DNA from: Apostichopus japonicus | Lineage: Eukaryota; Echinodermata; Holothuroidea; Aspidochirotida; Stichopodidae | Direction of reading: 5' to 3' | Length of the DNA stretch: 64,000 nucleotides | NCBI RefSeq assembly: GCF_037975245.1 | Contig: NC_092579.1 | Coordinates: 4,118,001 to 4,182,000, forward strand | Shown here: in pieces, positions 1-14,400 of the stretch | Position numbering within the stretch: the first letter of the stretch is position 1 | Layout: each line of letters opens with the position of its first letter | Program-made: the position numbers and the translations under genes | Notes under the pieces: model-generated | Seen by the model: only the letters and a program-made list of their open reading frames with translations | The model's database searches: none | Told to the model about the DNA's origin: nothing

Positions 1-46
1 GGGGCGAGAGTTCGAGATGATTATCGCTGATCGTCAAAATACCTAC

Positions 47-259
47 CGTAATCTGTGTTGTCATGGGAACGCTCGTAAGACGGCCAGAAATATGGGCTCT
101 GAAAGCGATAAAGACAATTGTCGTCTTTAATGGAAGTAACTTTGGTGGTATCGACGGGATATATGTAGCCGAGGCGATACACCATGGTAGCGATGTGCAT
201 AGCCTCGGTGTTATCTTCAGTCTTTTGCTGGATCGTGATCCACTCCACGAGATCACTTC
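47..259 (-). CDS. RGS gene, exon 3: core of the DEP domain
   Basis: 213 nt from acceptor ttgtcttgcag| to donor TTACG|gtaggt, phase 1 in and phase 1 out. It encodes GSDLVEWITIQQ, then EAMHIATMVYRLGYIYPVD, then CLYRFQSPYFWPS and ends NTDY, the most conserved R7 DEP block. In R7 proteins the next residue is usually Ala or Val, which fits the remaining G of a split codon. The open frame past the donor into GRYFDDQR is intron read-through. Confidence 0.93.
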
Positions 260-3200
260 CTGCAAGACAATAGGAAAGGGGATGAAAAATGGGGGCGGAC
301 TGAGAAGAGAAAAAACTGTTCTCTGTGTTAAAAGATCAGTGAAGGTTCGTTATTTCAGCTTGAGACTCTTATTGATCGCCATGAGATGTAACAGAAAATA
401 ATGGCTTATGTAGTACGGTAAAGAGAGAGTAAGTTAAATACTGCGTGCGTCAAAACCGTCCATAAATCATAATGTTGTGTCGTGACGACGCAAGGTCTTA
501 CCGGTAAATGCACATGGAACGTAGGATAGGAAGACTTTCTGGCTCTTGGTGGGAATACCGTCATTAGGATGTTGCATTTCTCGGATCATTTGTTCCATCT
601 AAGAGAGTAAAAGAGATATAAAAAAAATTAATATCAATCTGTTAAGTCTGAAAAGTATTGTTCCACACACCTGATCGAAAAATTAAGGTCATAAGTAGAA
701 TGATGATGTTATTAAATGTTAAAATTACAAGCGAAAAAAATAACCAGTCGTTCCTAATATGTACTATACACACTGGCAGTCATATCGGTAAGGTAATTTT
801 ACACAAACGTAACATAAACACAAAATTTTATAAAATTTTGTCCAACTGTTACCTTTGGTTCACCCTGGGGTACCTTCCCAACAAGTTTGAACAAAATCAG
901 TCCAGCAGTTTAGGTGTTTTGACACAAACTTGGACAAACACCCTGACTGTCTGACACAATGACACACACATCCACCCACACACATGGGCACATTTTGACC
1001 CAGCCCTCAGTCATGGACAGTTTCCTGTGTTCGGTGTTCTCCGCAGGAAGAGGACATTGTCCCGAGAGGGGAGGGGGGGGTGTAGTGCAACACAGTGGCG
1101 AATTGCAAAGTCAGTAATTGCTATGAAGGTTAGATTCGTTCAACACTGCCAAAGTGAATTAATCAAGTCACACACATCCAGAGTCTCTGCATGCTAAGTT
1201 CTTCAATACCGGCCTCATTTCATTTTCGGGAAATTTTTCACAGAGTTTTTTATTACTTTTTTCATTTACCTCAATGTTTTATAACTTGGAAGTACAATCA
1301 CAAGTTATATTCAGTAGCCAGTGTTTTACAGTCAACTTATTTATACATACGGATGATTTCATTAATCACACTTGTAAAAAAAAGGAATGAATTAAATCTT
1401 TGCAATTTGCATTTCCACATAAAATTTTCATTGATTTTGTTATTCAACTAAATCTCAAGATTTGATTTGCTGGAAGTACAGTCAGTTTATTTCTACCATG
1501 CATGCAGTGTAACATAAATTACCGGTACCACACACACATGAGAACATGTATCTACACTTGCTAATAATGAGAAAGACACATCATTACATGCCATATATTC
1601 AAAGATGACTGTACCTCCCAAACAATACACCGACGAACGAAATGGTGATTTTCTTAAGTGTACAATAGACAGGATATTTTCCGACATTTATAAACTAGAA
1701 AATCAATGCTTATATGGCAGATATTAACCTGGCATTGTTCCTCCAGGAAATTCAGAAAAGAAAGTCTCGTTGCTAAGGACAACAATCAAAACAAATGGAG
1801 ATCCAGTTTTTATCACTCTTTACTGTTGCCTACACAATTTGGGTTTGTTGTCTCAAATAGGTCTGTTTTGTAAGTTTATTGTTGATACACTTTCAGTCAA
1901 CAATCACAGTACAGCTTGCCTTCAAATTTGACAACCAAAGAGATATAAAGTTGGATTAACTCAAATGATCGAAAACATGCAAATTTACATCGATGTTTGA
2001 AAGAAGTAGAAATGGGATGCCTTTTGTAAATGTAAACATAAACCAATGCTTGTATTTGAGGTAAAGTATAAGGACCTGAATATTTTGGAAAAATCAGCAT
2101 AATTGTTGCAAAAACTATTTGTAATTACAGAAAATAAAATATTGTAATATTTAAATGGTCAAAAATAGTCACTAAATAGCACATTCAAGCATCAATGTTG
2201 CACATTCAGAGTTGCTAAAGTCCTTAGTCTTGGACAAGGTTATGTTACAGTTTGTCCTTGTTAATATTTTGTTTTCTCTTTGGAATGGGCAGGGGGGGGG
2301 GGGGTAACAGGGTGGATCAGGAACTTGCGAAGAAGCCTCATTGACTTATCAAAGCCGCAAGCTGACCAAAGTCAGTCTCTTACATTCATATTGAACATCT
2401 ATGATTATGAATTGTTAATTGTCAACAACTCTGTAACTGGACGACATACATTAACCAAAGAGATATAAAGTTGGATTAACTCAAATGATCGAAAACATGC
2501 AAATTTACATCGATGTTTGAAAGAAGTAGAAATGGAATGCCTTTTGTAAATGTAAACATAAACCAATGCTTGTATTTGAGGTAAAGATTAAGGACCTGAA
2601 TATTTTGGAAAAATCAGCATAATTGTTGCAAAAACTATTTGTAATTACAGAAAATAAAATATTGTAATATTTAAATGGTCAAAAATAGTCACTAAATAGC
2701 ACATTCAAGCATCAATGTTGCACATTTCGAGTTGCTAAAGTCCTTAGTCTTGGACAAGGTTATGTTACAGTTTGTCCTTGTTAATATTTTGTTTTCTCTT
2801 TGGAATGGGCAGGGGGGGGGGGGGGTAACAGGGTGGATCAGGAACTCGCGAAGAAGCCTCATTGACTTATCAAAGCCGCAAGCTGACCAAAGTCAGTCTC
2901 TTAGATTCATATTTAACGTCCATGATTATGAATTGTTAATTGTCAACAACTCTGTAACTGGACGACATACATTAATCTTGGAGTGACTCGAACCAGGGAC
3001 CTTATGATAGAAAGGCACCAGCGTTAACCACTGGGTTAATACTCCTACATTTAGCATTTAGACAAAAAAATGTGTACTACAGAATTAATATGTTTGCAGG
3101 TTACTGTAACAATTTGTGTGAAAAATTGAATGCAGTTTGCATTGAATTAAGCAAGTACTGCTTACAGCCTTTAAAGCCCAGTCACATCTCACCGGATTGC

Positions 3201-5374
3201 AATAACGGAGAGGGAACGAAGACAAAAAATGGCACTCTGTTGATGTACGTTAGTATCCGTTTAGTATGCAGTTCTCCTCCGTCCATCTACGTTTCATTAC
3301 CGGAAGGGTCCGGTTTGTCCGGTGTCGATTTTGAACATGCATAAAACTTGGAAAGGACATCCACCGAAAAATGCCTCCGTTATTTATTCGTTACTAATCT
3401 GTTACGCTTCCGTTTTATCCGTTTCTCATGCGTTTTGTTCGTTCTGTATGGGTTTGGCATACTGTATTTCTCTGTTCGTCTCTGGTTATTGCTATTGCTC
3501 ACCGGATCATTAACGGACAAAGAACGGATGAAACGTAGAAGTGCTGTACATATACCGTATATTCGACGGACGCTAACGTAGAAATAACGGAAGTGCAAAG
3601 GAATAGAACTGACAATGAACAGATAGGTAACGGACGTTACACGGAAGAAATGGAAGAACTCAGGCCAGGAAAGTATAACAGACGGACATAGAACGGAGAT
3701 GCAGCGTCACCTCCACCTTGTCCACTCCAAGCGTCCCACGCCTCATTCTGCTCCTATAACCTCTACCGTCAACACATACATCATGGACCCTTCAGAAAGA
3801 TTCAAGCTTTAGACCACAGTGTCAGCTTTACAAGCACAGATGCTTATCATTGAAGCCAACATCAAGACCAATGAACAAGTCAAGAAGAGAAGGAAAAGAC
3901 GTGCTCGGCTGAAATGCTGGTCTAGGGCCTTGCTAGGTTCACAGAGAAGACGGCAGTGTGGTCTTTATGACCAACTAGTGCAGGAGATGCGAATGGAAGA
4001 CCAAAATTTTTCATCAACTTCATGAGGATACCCCCTGATTTCAAGGCACTCCGGAGGCCCAGGTTTTAGGCCGTTTCTTCTCCGTTGCTAGTCCGGTATG
4101 TCCGTTACTTTTCCGGTACTCCTTTGTATGTTCTTTATCCATTAATTTTCTGTTGTAAATTCGTTACTATCCGTTGGTGTTTGTTAGTTCGTTCGCTGTT
4201 GCTCCGTTGTTCATCCGTTGTTCGTCCGTTGCTGTCCGTCCCTTGTACGTTTGTAATCCGTTTTCGCCGTTGAACGTCCGGTACGTTGCAACCCCCAGAT
4301 GCATGCGCGACAACTTTTGCCAACGGAAATAACCGGATGACTGTTTTTCGCGCGTACTCTTGTCCGTTCGTACAATCCGGTGAGACGTGACTGGGCCTAA
4401 ATGTCTGTAAGGCTTATATCCTTAAATGCAACTACAACACATACAGTAATTATTGTGGTAATTAAGTACTTGGTGGTATTAAGTATGTTCTCATTCCTTG
4501 CTTGGAGCTGGCTAATATTTGCATTTTGAATCCTCCCGCATTAAACTATCAATATAAAAAAAAATTTAAAAAAAAAACCTTTAAAGAACATTCACCATTT
4601 ATTTGACAGAACTAATTAATACAAATTATTTCTAGCATTTAAACTAATACTATCAAAAGATTGTTATTTTATGCACAATTTTTAGAGCGTGGCTTTGTGT
4701 GATAGGCAGTTATGTCGTTTTGTTTGTGCGTTACGTGTAGCATCGTAAACGCTGACATGTGCAAGTACAAGCCCCTTTAATTTCCCATGGGTATAAGGAG
4801 GCCTTGATGATTGCCTACAGCAGATTGATAGTCTTTATACAGGAAGTTTAGTTACAGACAACTATTCGGTAAAACATTAAATTGGTAAAAAAGTAAACTG
4901 TCCCTTATGTCCCCATTCACATTATCCTTTTACAAAAATTTATATTACAGATTGACTGTTCTTCTTAGTATTTCTACTGGGGAAAAAAAAATTAAAATTA
5001 AAACAGCGACCGTGCAGCAACCTTCTTGCCTTTATCTAGTTATCTACGATAGCTTAAACGTCATGTGGGAACTTTCGTGGAGCCAAACTATCATCGGAAG
5101 TAATTTAGTCAAACTATCATGTTTCTCTATAAATTAGTATAAACATATCATGCTCTAAATGTTTGTTACATAATGAAGTTACAAAATGAAGTTAATTAAC
5201 TACATAGTGCACTTGTTCAATGGTGCTCAGTTTCCTGATTTAAGTGCATAAATTACATATTTTGAACCAAATTAGGCTCAAAATCATGAATGCTCCACTA
5301 TTAACACTTTGTCAATAGTTGTAAGCTGAGGGAGCTGCATTATGACTGCAGCTAAGCTGCATATATACAGTATG

Positions 5375-5411
<37 letters not shown>

Positions 5412-8400
5412 GTCTAAATGGACAAAATCTTTTGTTGCTCTGATAATCTGTATTGTTTGATATTGATTCAGCTTGCCGGCAGGTCAGTTTGCACCTGCTA
5501 CAGCCTTTCTTCTCAATGTCTCAATCGAAAGAAAGAATTTATTTTCTGTTGCCCTTATGGCGCAAACGATTTACCGTAAAATCCCTGCGACTGCCCATGT
5601 CAGCATGTTCATTACACAAATGTAAACAAAATAGTCTACATTCTACACATGTGGCCTGATCAAGATTTTAACACAGTCCTATACTAGTATCATCCACTTT
5701 TTAAAATTCCACAGAGAAACGTCTGAAAACACCTGTTTATTCATTGCAATGAACGGAAATGAAACAATTTCGCGAGCTACATCGGTAGGACCGATATTCA
5801 GCTCAAATTTATTGACAGATTTACTCAATAAAAATAATGAATATTGATATGAAAATTGCATAGAATGGTGTCATTTTCACTGAACTTTTAGTGCAGTAAG
5901 CTGGAAAGGTCAAAGTTTAAATTTGGCAAACACTGCTATGTACACTGTGTTGTGGGTATTGACCGAAGCTGTACAGTATGTATTGACGTACGCTTGTGTC
6001 TAATTACCGATGGTAGCAAGTTGTGTGTGTAATTTCTGGGATTGGTGGTGGTGTCTAACACTTCTGTTACATTTCCGAAACTAGGTCAGATTACAGGCAT
6101 GAGACATTTGTGTGTGCGCGAGTCTTTACCCCCTTTAAGGCCAATCAGTGATAGCAGCAATGGCTACAAACCTGTTTGTTTTATGTATGCGGAGAGCCTG
6201 GAACGGGGTGCCCCCTTCAGTCCAACAAGTTTTCAGTCCGACAAGTTTTCAGTCCAACAAGTTTTCAGCCCGACACGTTTTCAGTCCGAAAATGAAATAC
6301 ACGTTTTTAGTCCGAAAATGAAATACACGTTTTCAGTCCGAAAATGAAATACACGTTTTCAGTCCGAAAATGAAATACACGTTTTCAGTCCGAAAATGAA
6401 ATACACGTTTTCAGTCCGAAAATGAAATACACGTTTTCAATTCGAAAATGAAATACACGTTTTCAATTCGAAAAGGAAATACACGTTTTCAGTCCGAAAA
6501 GGAAATACACGTTTTGGAACATTGAGAAGTTTGGAACATAGAGAGGTCAGGTCGGAGCATCGGGACGTTAAATATATACGTAGCGGAACATCCCTATGTT
6601 CCGACCTCTCTATGTTCCAACTTTTCCACATAAAAGGTCGGAACATAGAAAGGTCGGAACATCGGAATGTTAAACACATAGCGATACATCACTATTTTCC
6701 GATCTCTCTATGATCCCACCAACCTATGAAAATGTGACCTCCCCAAATTTGATGAAAGTTAGAGAGGAACATCGGGATGTAACCAATAATAATAATATAT
6801 ATCTTTACACATATATAGATAAAGATATAATAATATATAGGCCTATATTAATGAACAGTATATACTGAAGCTCCGACTGAGAACATGTATTTCGTTTTCA
6901 GACAGCAAAAGTGTATTTTATTTTCGGACTGAAAACGTGTATTTTACTTTCGGACTGAAAACGTGTCCGACTGAAAACTGTTTTTTGGGGACTGAAAACG
7001 TGTATTTTATTTTCGAACTGAAAACGTGTCGGACTGAAAACTTTGTGTTTTTTTTTCGGACTGAAAACGTGCATTTTATTTTCGGACTGAAAACGTGTCA
7101 AACTGAAAACTGTCTTTTTTTTTCAGACTGAAATCGTGTATTTTATTTTCAGACTGAAAACGTGTCGGACTGAAAACGTGTACCCCCTGGAACTAGCCAA
7201 CAATGTAGTTTATTATTCACCACTGAATAACAAACTCCTCCAAGAAAATTATTCATGGTTTGTTGTCAGCTGGTATCATATGTCCAATCTGTGGATTATC
7301 TGCATTGCAAACACTGTGGCAAATTGTGAATATATAGTTCTATGGTTACCAGTTGACATAAGTAATTAAGTAACTTCTTGCACTGCATTTTCATGTTACA
7401 ACTGCTCTGTTAATTAAGCATCGAGTATTTGGTAACCAAACTCTCTATACAATTCCAAAATCAACCTGAAAATTAGACATCTACACAGAGTTAACCCCCC
7501 ATCCTAACACAAGATCATCAGGTTAACAGGACAAGATGTACGTTGTAAACCACGGCTGTTTCTGCTGTATACCGACATTTTCGGTACAGTCTTCCCTGGT
7601 ACATGTTGTGTGATACTATTGCGTGGCAATACCTTAAATTTGCCCTGCAAGTGCCAATGTATTTGACAAACTGTGTAAACTATACAGTATCACTGTAAAG
7701 TTCACAATGTGAGAACCCAAACAGATGGAGCAATTAAGTACTTACACAACAGCTTTTAACACTGTTGACTCTTTCTCGAATAAATATTTCATTGAAAGTA
7801 GAATCATGACTTCCCGCAGGTATATGGTATAGACAAACTGAAAGGTTCATACGGAGAGAAAATATTGGAAGCTCGTTAATCATTTTTTTCACCAATCTAG
7901 TCAGTCCTTTAAAGGTCATCGGCATTGCCTCAAGAAACGCTCAACAAATGAAAACTTGGTCATAGAATCTGTCTAATATTTCACCATCTTTGAGATCGAC
8001 AAACAGAAAGAAAACAAAAACTTAAGCAGCTAGAGCGTTTGAAACAAATGTATAAAATAAATTTATATATTCTTATGTTTTCATATATTTTTGCTCTACA
8101 ATTTCGGCTATCTAGGTTTAGAATATATTTCAGTGGCATATATACAAGGCAACACATATATGAAAGAGGAAAGTATTCCACACAGTTTGCAAAAAAATTC
8201 ATTATTTTCTTCAGACTACCTCAAGATATGAGTGATTAAATAAAAGCAATTTCGACTGGCTAAACCTTCAATTCTTTAAGCTAGTTGATCACAGTACGTA
8301 GAGTCTCTCTGACTACAATCTGCTTCATAGTTTATCCTTGAAATGTGGTTATACGAAAAGTCTGCAATTTTTGCCTACAGCGGTATTCACTTATGTTAGC

Positions 8401-11400
8401 TGTTCTAAAGCTAGAATTCTATTAAAATAAATAACTTCTTGGTAGAAATAGTATTTGCCTCTCTGGATATGTGAGTTAAATATTATACAGAAAAACAAAT
8501 ATATATTCAGCTGAATGAGTGTGATGACACCATCCAACCTACAGTTGCCAGATGCAAGTTTCATATATGTGTCATATATGTATCATATATGTTTATGTAT
8601 CATATGTATCATATATGTGTCATATGTATTGTATCTGTGTCATTTTACAAGATGTTATGAGAATGCAGCTTTGACCAACAAAGATCTTTGTAGAAAATTT
8701 CCAGCATTTTTGATCAGCAATTAACTTCAGCCACATCTCTCTAAAATCTCTAAAATAAAGCAATATTATGAAACATTTTCTTTTGTCAATGTACAACAAT
8801 GTATAACCTAGTGCCTGGCAAACTTATATCTAGATTAAATGTGACAAGTTATCAACATTCAAGCTGAAACAGTTAGGTAGGAACTAAATTCAAATTATGC
8901 AAGGATACTAAGAATGTATCGTTTTTTCATTATCAATCAAAACACAAGTTGGACTGTATCCTCTTCAATTGACTACAAAGATCAAGGTAAGGGAGGAGTG
9001 GAGTAATATTTATAACTTAGATATTTTTAACAGAAAATTATTTCCCGATACTTCAACCAGCAGCCTACAAACCTTGCAAGATCCTGGAGCTTCCGTGAGG
9101 ACCGAGCCATCAGACCAGAACAACTCCCTGATCAGACTGAGCCCCTCAGAATCAATGCTCAGAATTCATGAAATCTAAGTTGGGGTGCGGATGTTGGCAA
9201 GCTCCAAAAACTGTACACATGCATGTATAAATTCTCACATATCTTTGCGGTCCAGTGATCGGCCCTCATAGTTTGCAAACCGTGGCATTAAACCAGTCCG
9301 AGGAGTAGCGGAGTATTGCTCAATATAAGATTATGGTTGATCAAGCTTACAGACATCTTTCTAATGAATGAGTAAAACATTGGATCCCATTGGAGCCGTA
9401 ACATTTCATGAAGTACTATTTTAGTAATTGTAGCCAGTAAATTTATTTTCATTTGTGTTGTTGTCTTCAACCCATTGTGTGGAATGAACATTGACTAATC
9501 GAGCTGATAATTTGTGGAATCTTTAGAACCATGTAGATAGAGCATTGGTAGCTTTTACTTCAACTTAAAATGCTCATTAAACACATGTTTTCCATGTGAC
9601 ATATCTCCAGTTTAAATATCATGTTAATATTTACAAACACTGCATTTCTTCGGGGGAGGGGGTTTCCATTTTTGCCCCTCTTTTCTCTGTTTTTTTTTTG
9701 AGTTTGTTGCTTTTCATACCCAGCAACATACAAAAACCGAAAATGCACAAATAATTTAATATATTTGATAAATATTTATATATCACAAAATAACAGGACA
9801 AGTGTCAACATATATACTGTACACACACATGTGTTACATCGATCCCAAGGGAAACTGCTTTGTCTCACTACACACAGCCTGTAAGTGAAACCCCTTTAAT
9901 CAAGTTTCTGGTTTCTGTTACTATAGCAACGATTGGTGTTCATAAATCTGTCTGGTGCCAGATAATATATGTTTGCTGTGCTCATTAGCAACTACAGTAT
10001 CTCCTTTGTTACATTCACTATATCTCCATCACTTTTGGATCTTCCTGGTTTTGCAGTCTTGGAGGTTTAGTAAATCTTACAAAATTAAGATACCATTAAA
10101 GGAATTGTCTGGTGGAAGATTTTGATACATTGTCCTTGTAGTAAATTATTTTTCTCTTTCTAACCATGTAAAAATTGTCCCCATTCGACATTTTCTTCTT
10201 GTAGAAATCTGGTTTTCAAATTCACCAGTTTCTCACCAAAAGTACCGTTTGTTCGAACGCATCAATATCATGTGATTGACGTAGTGCTGGCAAATAGGCA
10301 AAACAGGGGACTTGAAGTTTGCACTCCCATTTCCGCAGCAAATACACTCTCACTTGTACACTCACATGTGATTGCCTACTACTGTATATGTAACCTACAT
10401 AACGCAAACATATATAGCCTACTGTACCATACCCAGTTGGTATACGTATAGGTGCACACATAATATACTCTCGCACTCAAACCACAGTTCATAAACTGTT
10501 CTTCGAAATCACTGAGTTTACAGTCAAAGGAAACTTGAAAAGTATTCGGAACACCGAAAGATGAAACTTGGCGGAATCAATGTCAGAGCAGAATGTACTA
10601 GCACCGAGAAGCTTAGGCTTCGCAGAACTGTACAATGCATGGTTGCGAACATTCTTCGCATTGGAGCTGGATAGCGCGATGTATAAACAAAGAAGAGTCT
10701 GCTGTTAAAACTTATCTTGTGTTACACAAAGACCACGAAACCACCGATCTACTACATATATGGCGGCTTAAGGAGTTTTTGAAACCATATCTAATTTATA
10801 AGAAATTTCACCGAAAATTAAGGCAGAAATTAAGCTGTATACAAACACGGTTTTTGTTGTGATTACTGTAGGTACTGTACAGAGCATGGGTTATGTCGCA
10901 ATCATGCATTAGCATAGTTGACGTCACGTTCTGTACTGTTCAAATCATATTGGAAATGTCCATCCTTAACGATTAAAAAATTGTTTCTCTGTCAAACGCA
11001 ACATTAGCGTTCTCATAGTTTGACAACATTTTTGGAAAATTATTTATCATTTTATAAGGTTACTTCTTTGGGCCACGTACCAGACAATCCTTTTAAAGAA
11101 GCAGTTAGTTGTGTTTCATTCCTAGAAGATAATTCAACACAGTGTTTACATAAAGAGCCTAATGGTGGTAAGAAGCTATGCAGGCTAATTGTAGAGCCTG
11201 AGGTCTATTTACGAATGTGGCAGGTCGAATATGTAATCACAAAAATTTCCTAGCTATAGCTTGCTATAATTGGAGCCAATAAAGCATATATCTTTAAAAG
11301 TATCCATAACTCCAAATAAAGAAATCTGACCTATAATGCTACAAAAACTACAAGAACGTTAACTTAGAGCATTTCTCTGGCACTTTCCCTGACATTCATA

Positions 11401-14400
11401 GACTTGGTGCCTTTCAGAGATTGTTGTGTTTGAATAAATGTTGCCATAGTGACAAAATCTGAACAAGGCCATCACATCTTCCATTAATTTCAGGATCATC
11501 CAGCGATGGTTCAATGATTCCCTGTATATTTATTTATTCATTTATTATTATTATTATTATATCTAGTCCCTGTTGATAATGCATAATTTGATCAGGCTAA
11601 TAGCCAGAGTGTACAGCTCTTTAGGGAAGGGGGGAGGGGACAGGTAACAAATGTGAGTTGATTTCTGTCCTCTGGAAGGGTTTAAGTGGAGGGGAAAACC
11701 ATCCCCTATATGAATCTCTTTGGGGTATGGGGGCCTAGATGCAAATGGTGCTTTCTTTTCCATTTTAACTACATTTGTGTATATATATTACAACTTTCCA
11801 TACTGTACATGTTTTAACATACAGTGCTATTAAAAGTAAGTCATTTGGAAATGTCTGAAATATTCATCTTCCCCAATGCCCCCCACTTCTGGCTCCCCAT
11901 TTGATCAACAATTTTATCACTTGAGCCTTATTTTGAGTACTTACCTCAAAATAAGAATGCATTTGATCAAAATAAGCGATCTCCTCGTAGACTTTTCCAG
12001 TTATACATCAATATTCATGAGGCAAAAATTGTTAATTTGATTAGTTTTACAACATTTTGTCACCAAACACCTTTTCACATTGATTGGCATATTAATTAAT
12101 CACAATTTGGAAAGTTCAAAATTTTCAGACTTTCACTTTATTAATATTACACATGAAACTGGACTAGTGACGCTAATTAATTAATTCTGTCAAATCAAGT
12201 TTGTTTGCAACCAAGTTCAGGGTATCTCTGAAGTTAAGTCGAGTCAAAAAATTGGTGGGAGCATCAAGTCAAGTCTTTTGACTTTTACCAATCAGAAACT
12301 CGAGTCAATTCGATTTGTTTCTTTCATGCAAGGAATCGAACTGAGTCTAGGGTCTGTAAACTCGTTTCTGACTACTTGTGTTGATTGAGTCACTGACTGG
12401 AATCATGACAACAACACCAGGCTGCTACTTTAGAACTGTATTATTAAATTATGTACAGTAAAGTCACAGCTCAGAGCACATAATTTGAATATTTTAAGGT
12501 GATTGCACAGTATGATCAGTACACTGAAAATGGCCATCTTGTCAGAATATGATTTAATAATATTTTGTCACTTTGAGGAAAAACTTGATCCAAGTGCAAA
12601 ATTGCTTGAATTTAATTAAGATTTACCCTCAGACGCACTGCATATGGCCGGCAAATCTTTGCAACCTTCGAGGAAAAAACACATTATTCTGCTTGAGTGA
12701 CACCGAAATATATACGCAAACTACTGTTATAATACAACCTACTATGTACTACGAACAGTACAATCTTCAAAGCCGAGCCTTCGGGCGTTCTGTCCATCAC
12801 AGTGTTCGGCGATTCATCCTAGTAGCTCAGCTTTTCCTTTACTAAAATAGATCTCCGCACATTTGTTTAATGAGTGATCACTAACGCCTTCAACAAATCC
12901 ATGATCTGCTTAAACAGCCACGACTGCTGTCTAATCACATGAGAAGATAATAACAAATAGCAACGTTGGAAACAGTAGTACTTAGTGGTTGCTATGAAGA
13001 GTAGCTTTTTAGTGACACAAGCTTTTACCATGACAACTGCCAAAACCACTTCAAAGATTTCACGTCAAATATTTTCCTTCCTTTTCTTTCATTTTTTTTC
13101 CCTCTTTTTTGGGGGGAGGGGGAAGGGGTGGGGAAAGAAAGAGGTGGTGGTGGGGAAGGTTTGTGATATAGGTAGAGAGCATTGTAGGACAAGGAAGATG
13201 GAGAGGGACGAGGAGCAAAATGTTAAAAGGAATGGGTAGGGAGAGGAGAGTGGGATAAAGGAAAGCTTTATACTGCAGGGTGACAATGCAGAAGAAGCTA
13301 TATATTACATGTAGCTAATTGTATGCAATTTAGCTTCCCATCCTCACCTATAACGTTAGCTTTACGGACCAGTTTTCAAAATACTCTGAGGAATACAAGC
13401 AGGCTTAAATTTGATTGAATAGAAGAAAATGTCTTGCAATTACAGCACACAACCCGGAACTGATTGATAACCTTCAAGGAATCAGCAATTTTATAATAAT
13501 GTAGCCTTTTCTATAGAACTAATTCATTTCATTACGCACACATATTAATAAACATTCTTTAATCGCACAGGAACCTAATTTTAAGCAGAGACTATTGAGG
13601 TAGTAAGGTATGGTACACCCCCACTGCAGAATGCAGTGTTCAGATATGAGTTGCCCTAGCAACAAAAGAGAATGATGTAAATATACCACAACTGACAAGT
13701 TGAAACATTATGGAAAATAAGATGGAAAAAGCCTAATTCCCCTTAGGCAATGTGATAAACCTCCCAATTCAGTCGGTGATGTGATATGAAGTTAAATGAA
13801 AAGGTTTTAAAATAAAGTTGTGATGCTTGGTAAGTTGGTTCTGACTACAGTAACTGTCTCATTATTTTCCAATAATATATCAGATTATTTTGTGTGGATT
13901 GGAACTGAAGTCAACTGAATCAGAATGACACGAAGTGAGGTGGATGAATGATTAATAGAACAGACTTCTCAATAAAATTTTGCCAATCGAAATAAAATGA
14001 CTTGGAGTCATTTATTCTGTAAAAACATTGCTACTACTAATTATGCAAAAGTTACAAATTAAGATCTTTTGGGAATATTCAATAATTACTACACTTCCGG
14101 AACAAATCAGAATATGGACAAAAAATCTTGCCTTTTGATAACCCTCATAGCCATGCAGTACTGTACTTGAATTATAAAGGATCGATCGATAGGGGCTACC
14201 TCAATTTTTTGTAAGATGTGTCTTTGATTTTCTCTGCAAATTTTCAGCTGTCAATATTTTAATTTTGAAACGGCACCAAGGCACCGTTTCTAAATTGAAT
14301 ATATTCATTTTCTGCTACGCTTGATTTAAGCACATAGTACCCTACTGTAGACATCTGTAGCATACTGCAAACATCGGTAGGATTTCTGGTTTCGAACAAA

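Noticed and set aside
2280-2986. Two similar plus ORFs starting after G runs (about 62 and 84 codons)
   Set aside because: They are SINE body read antisense and are duplicated by the 520 bp tandem event, not a gene pair.
6042-7131. Several ORFs with repeating FSP/FQSE or LKTCRTEN-like peptides
   Set aside because: They arise from the 26 bp tandem arrays read on either strand; the unit is not a multiple of three and frames break.
11020-11253. 77-codon plus ORF with protein-like composition
   Set aside because: Could not be tied to any family or to splice sites that lead anywhere; left uncalled.
12230-12360. Runs of agtcaagtc/gagtcaa resembling short tandem repeats
   Set aside because: Too irregular to define a unit; a similar texture at 53.55-53.80 kb did not align convincingly.
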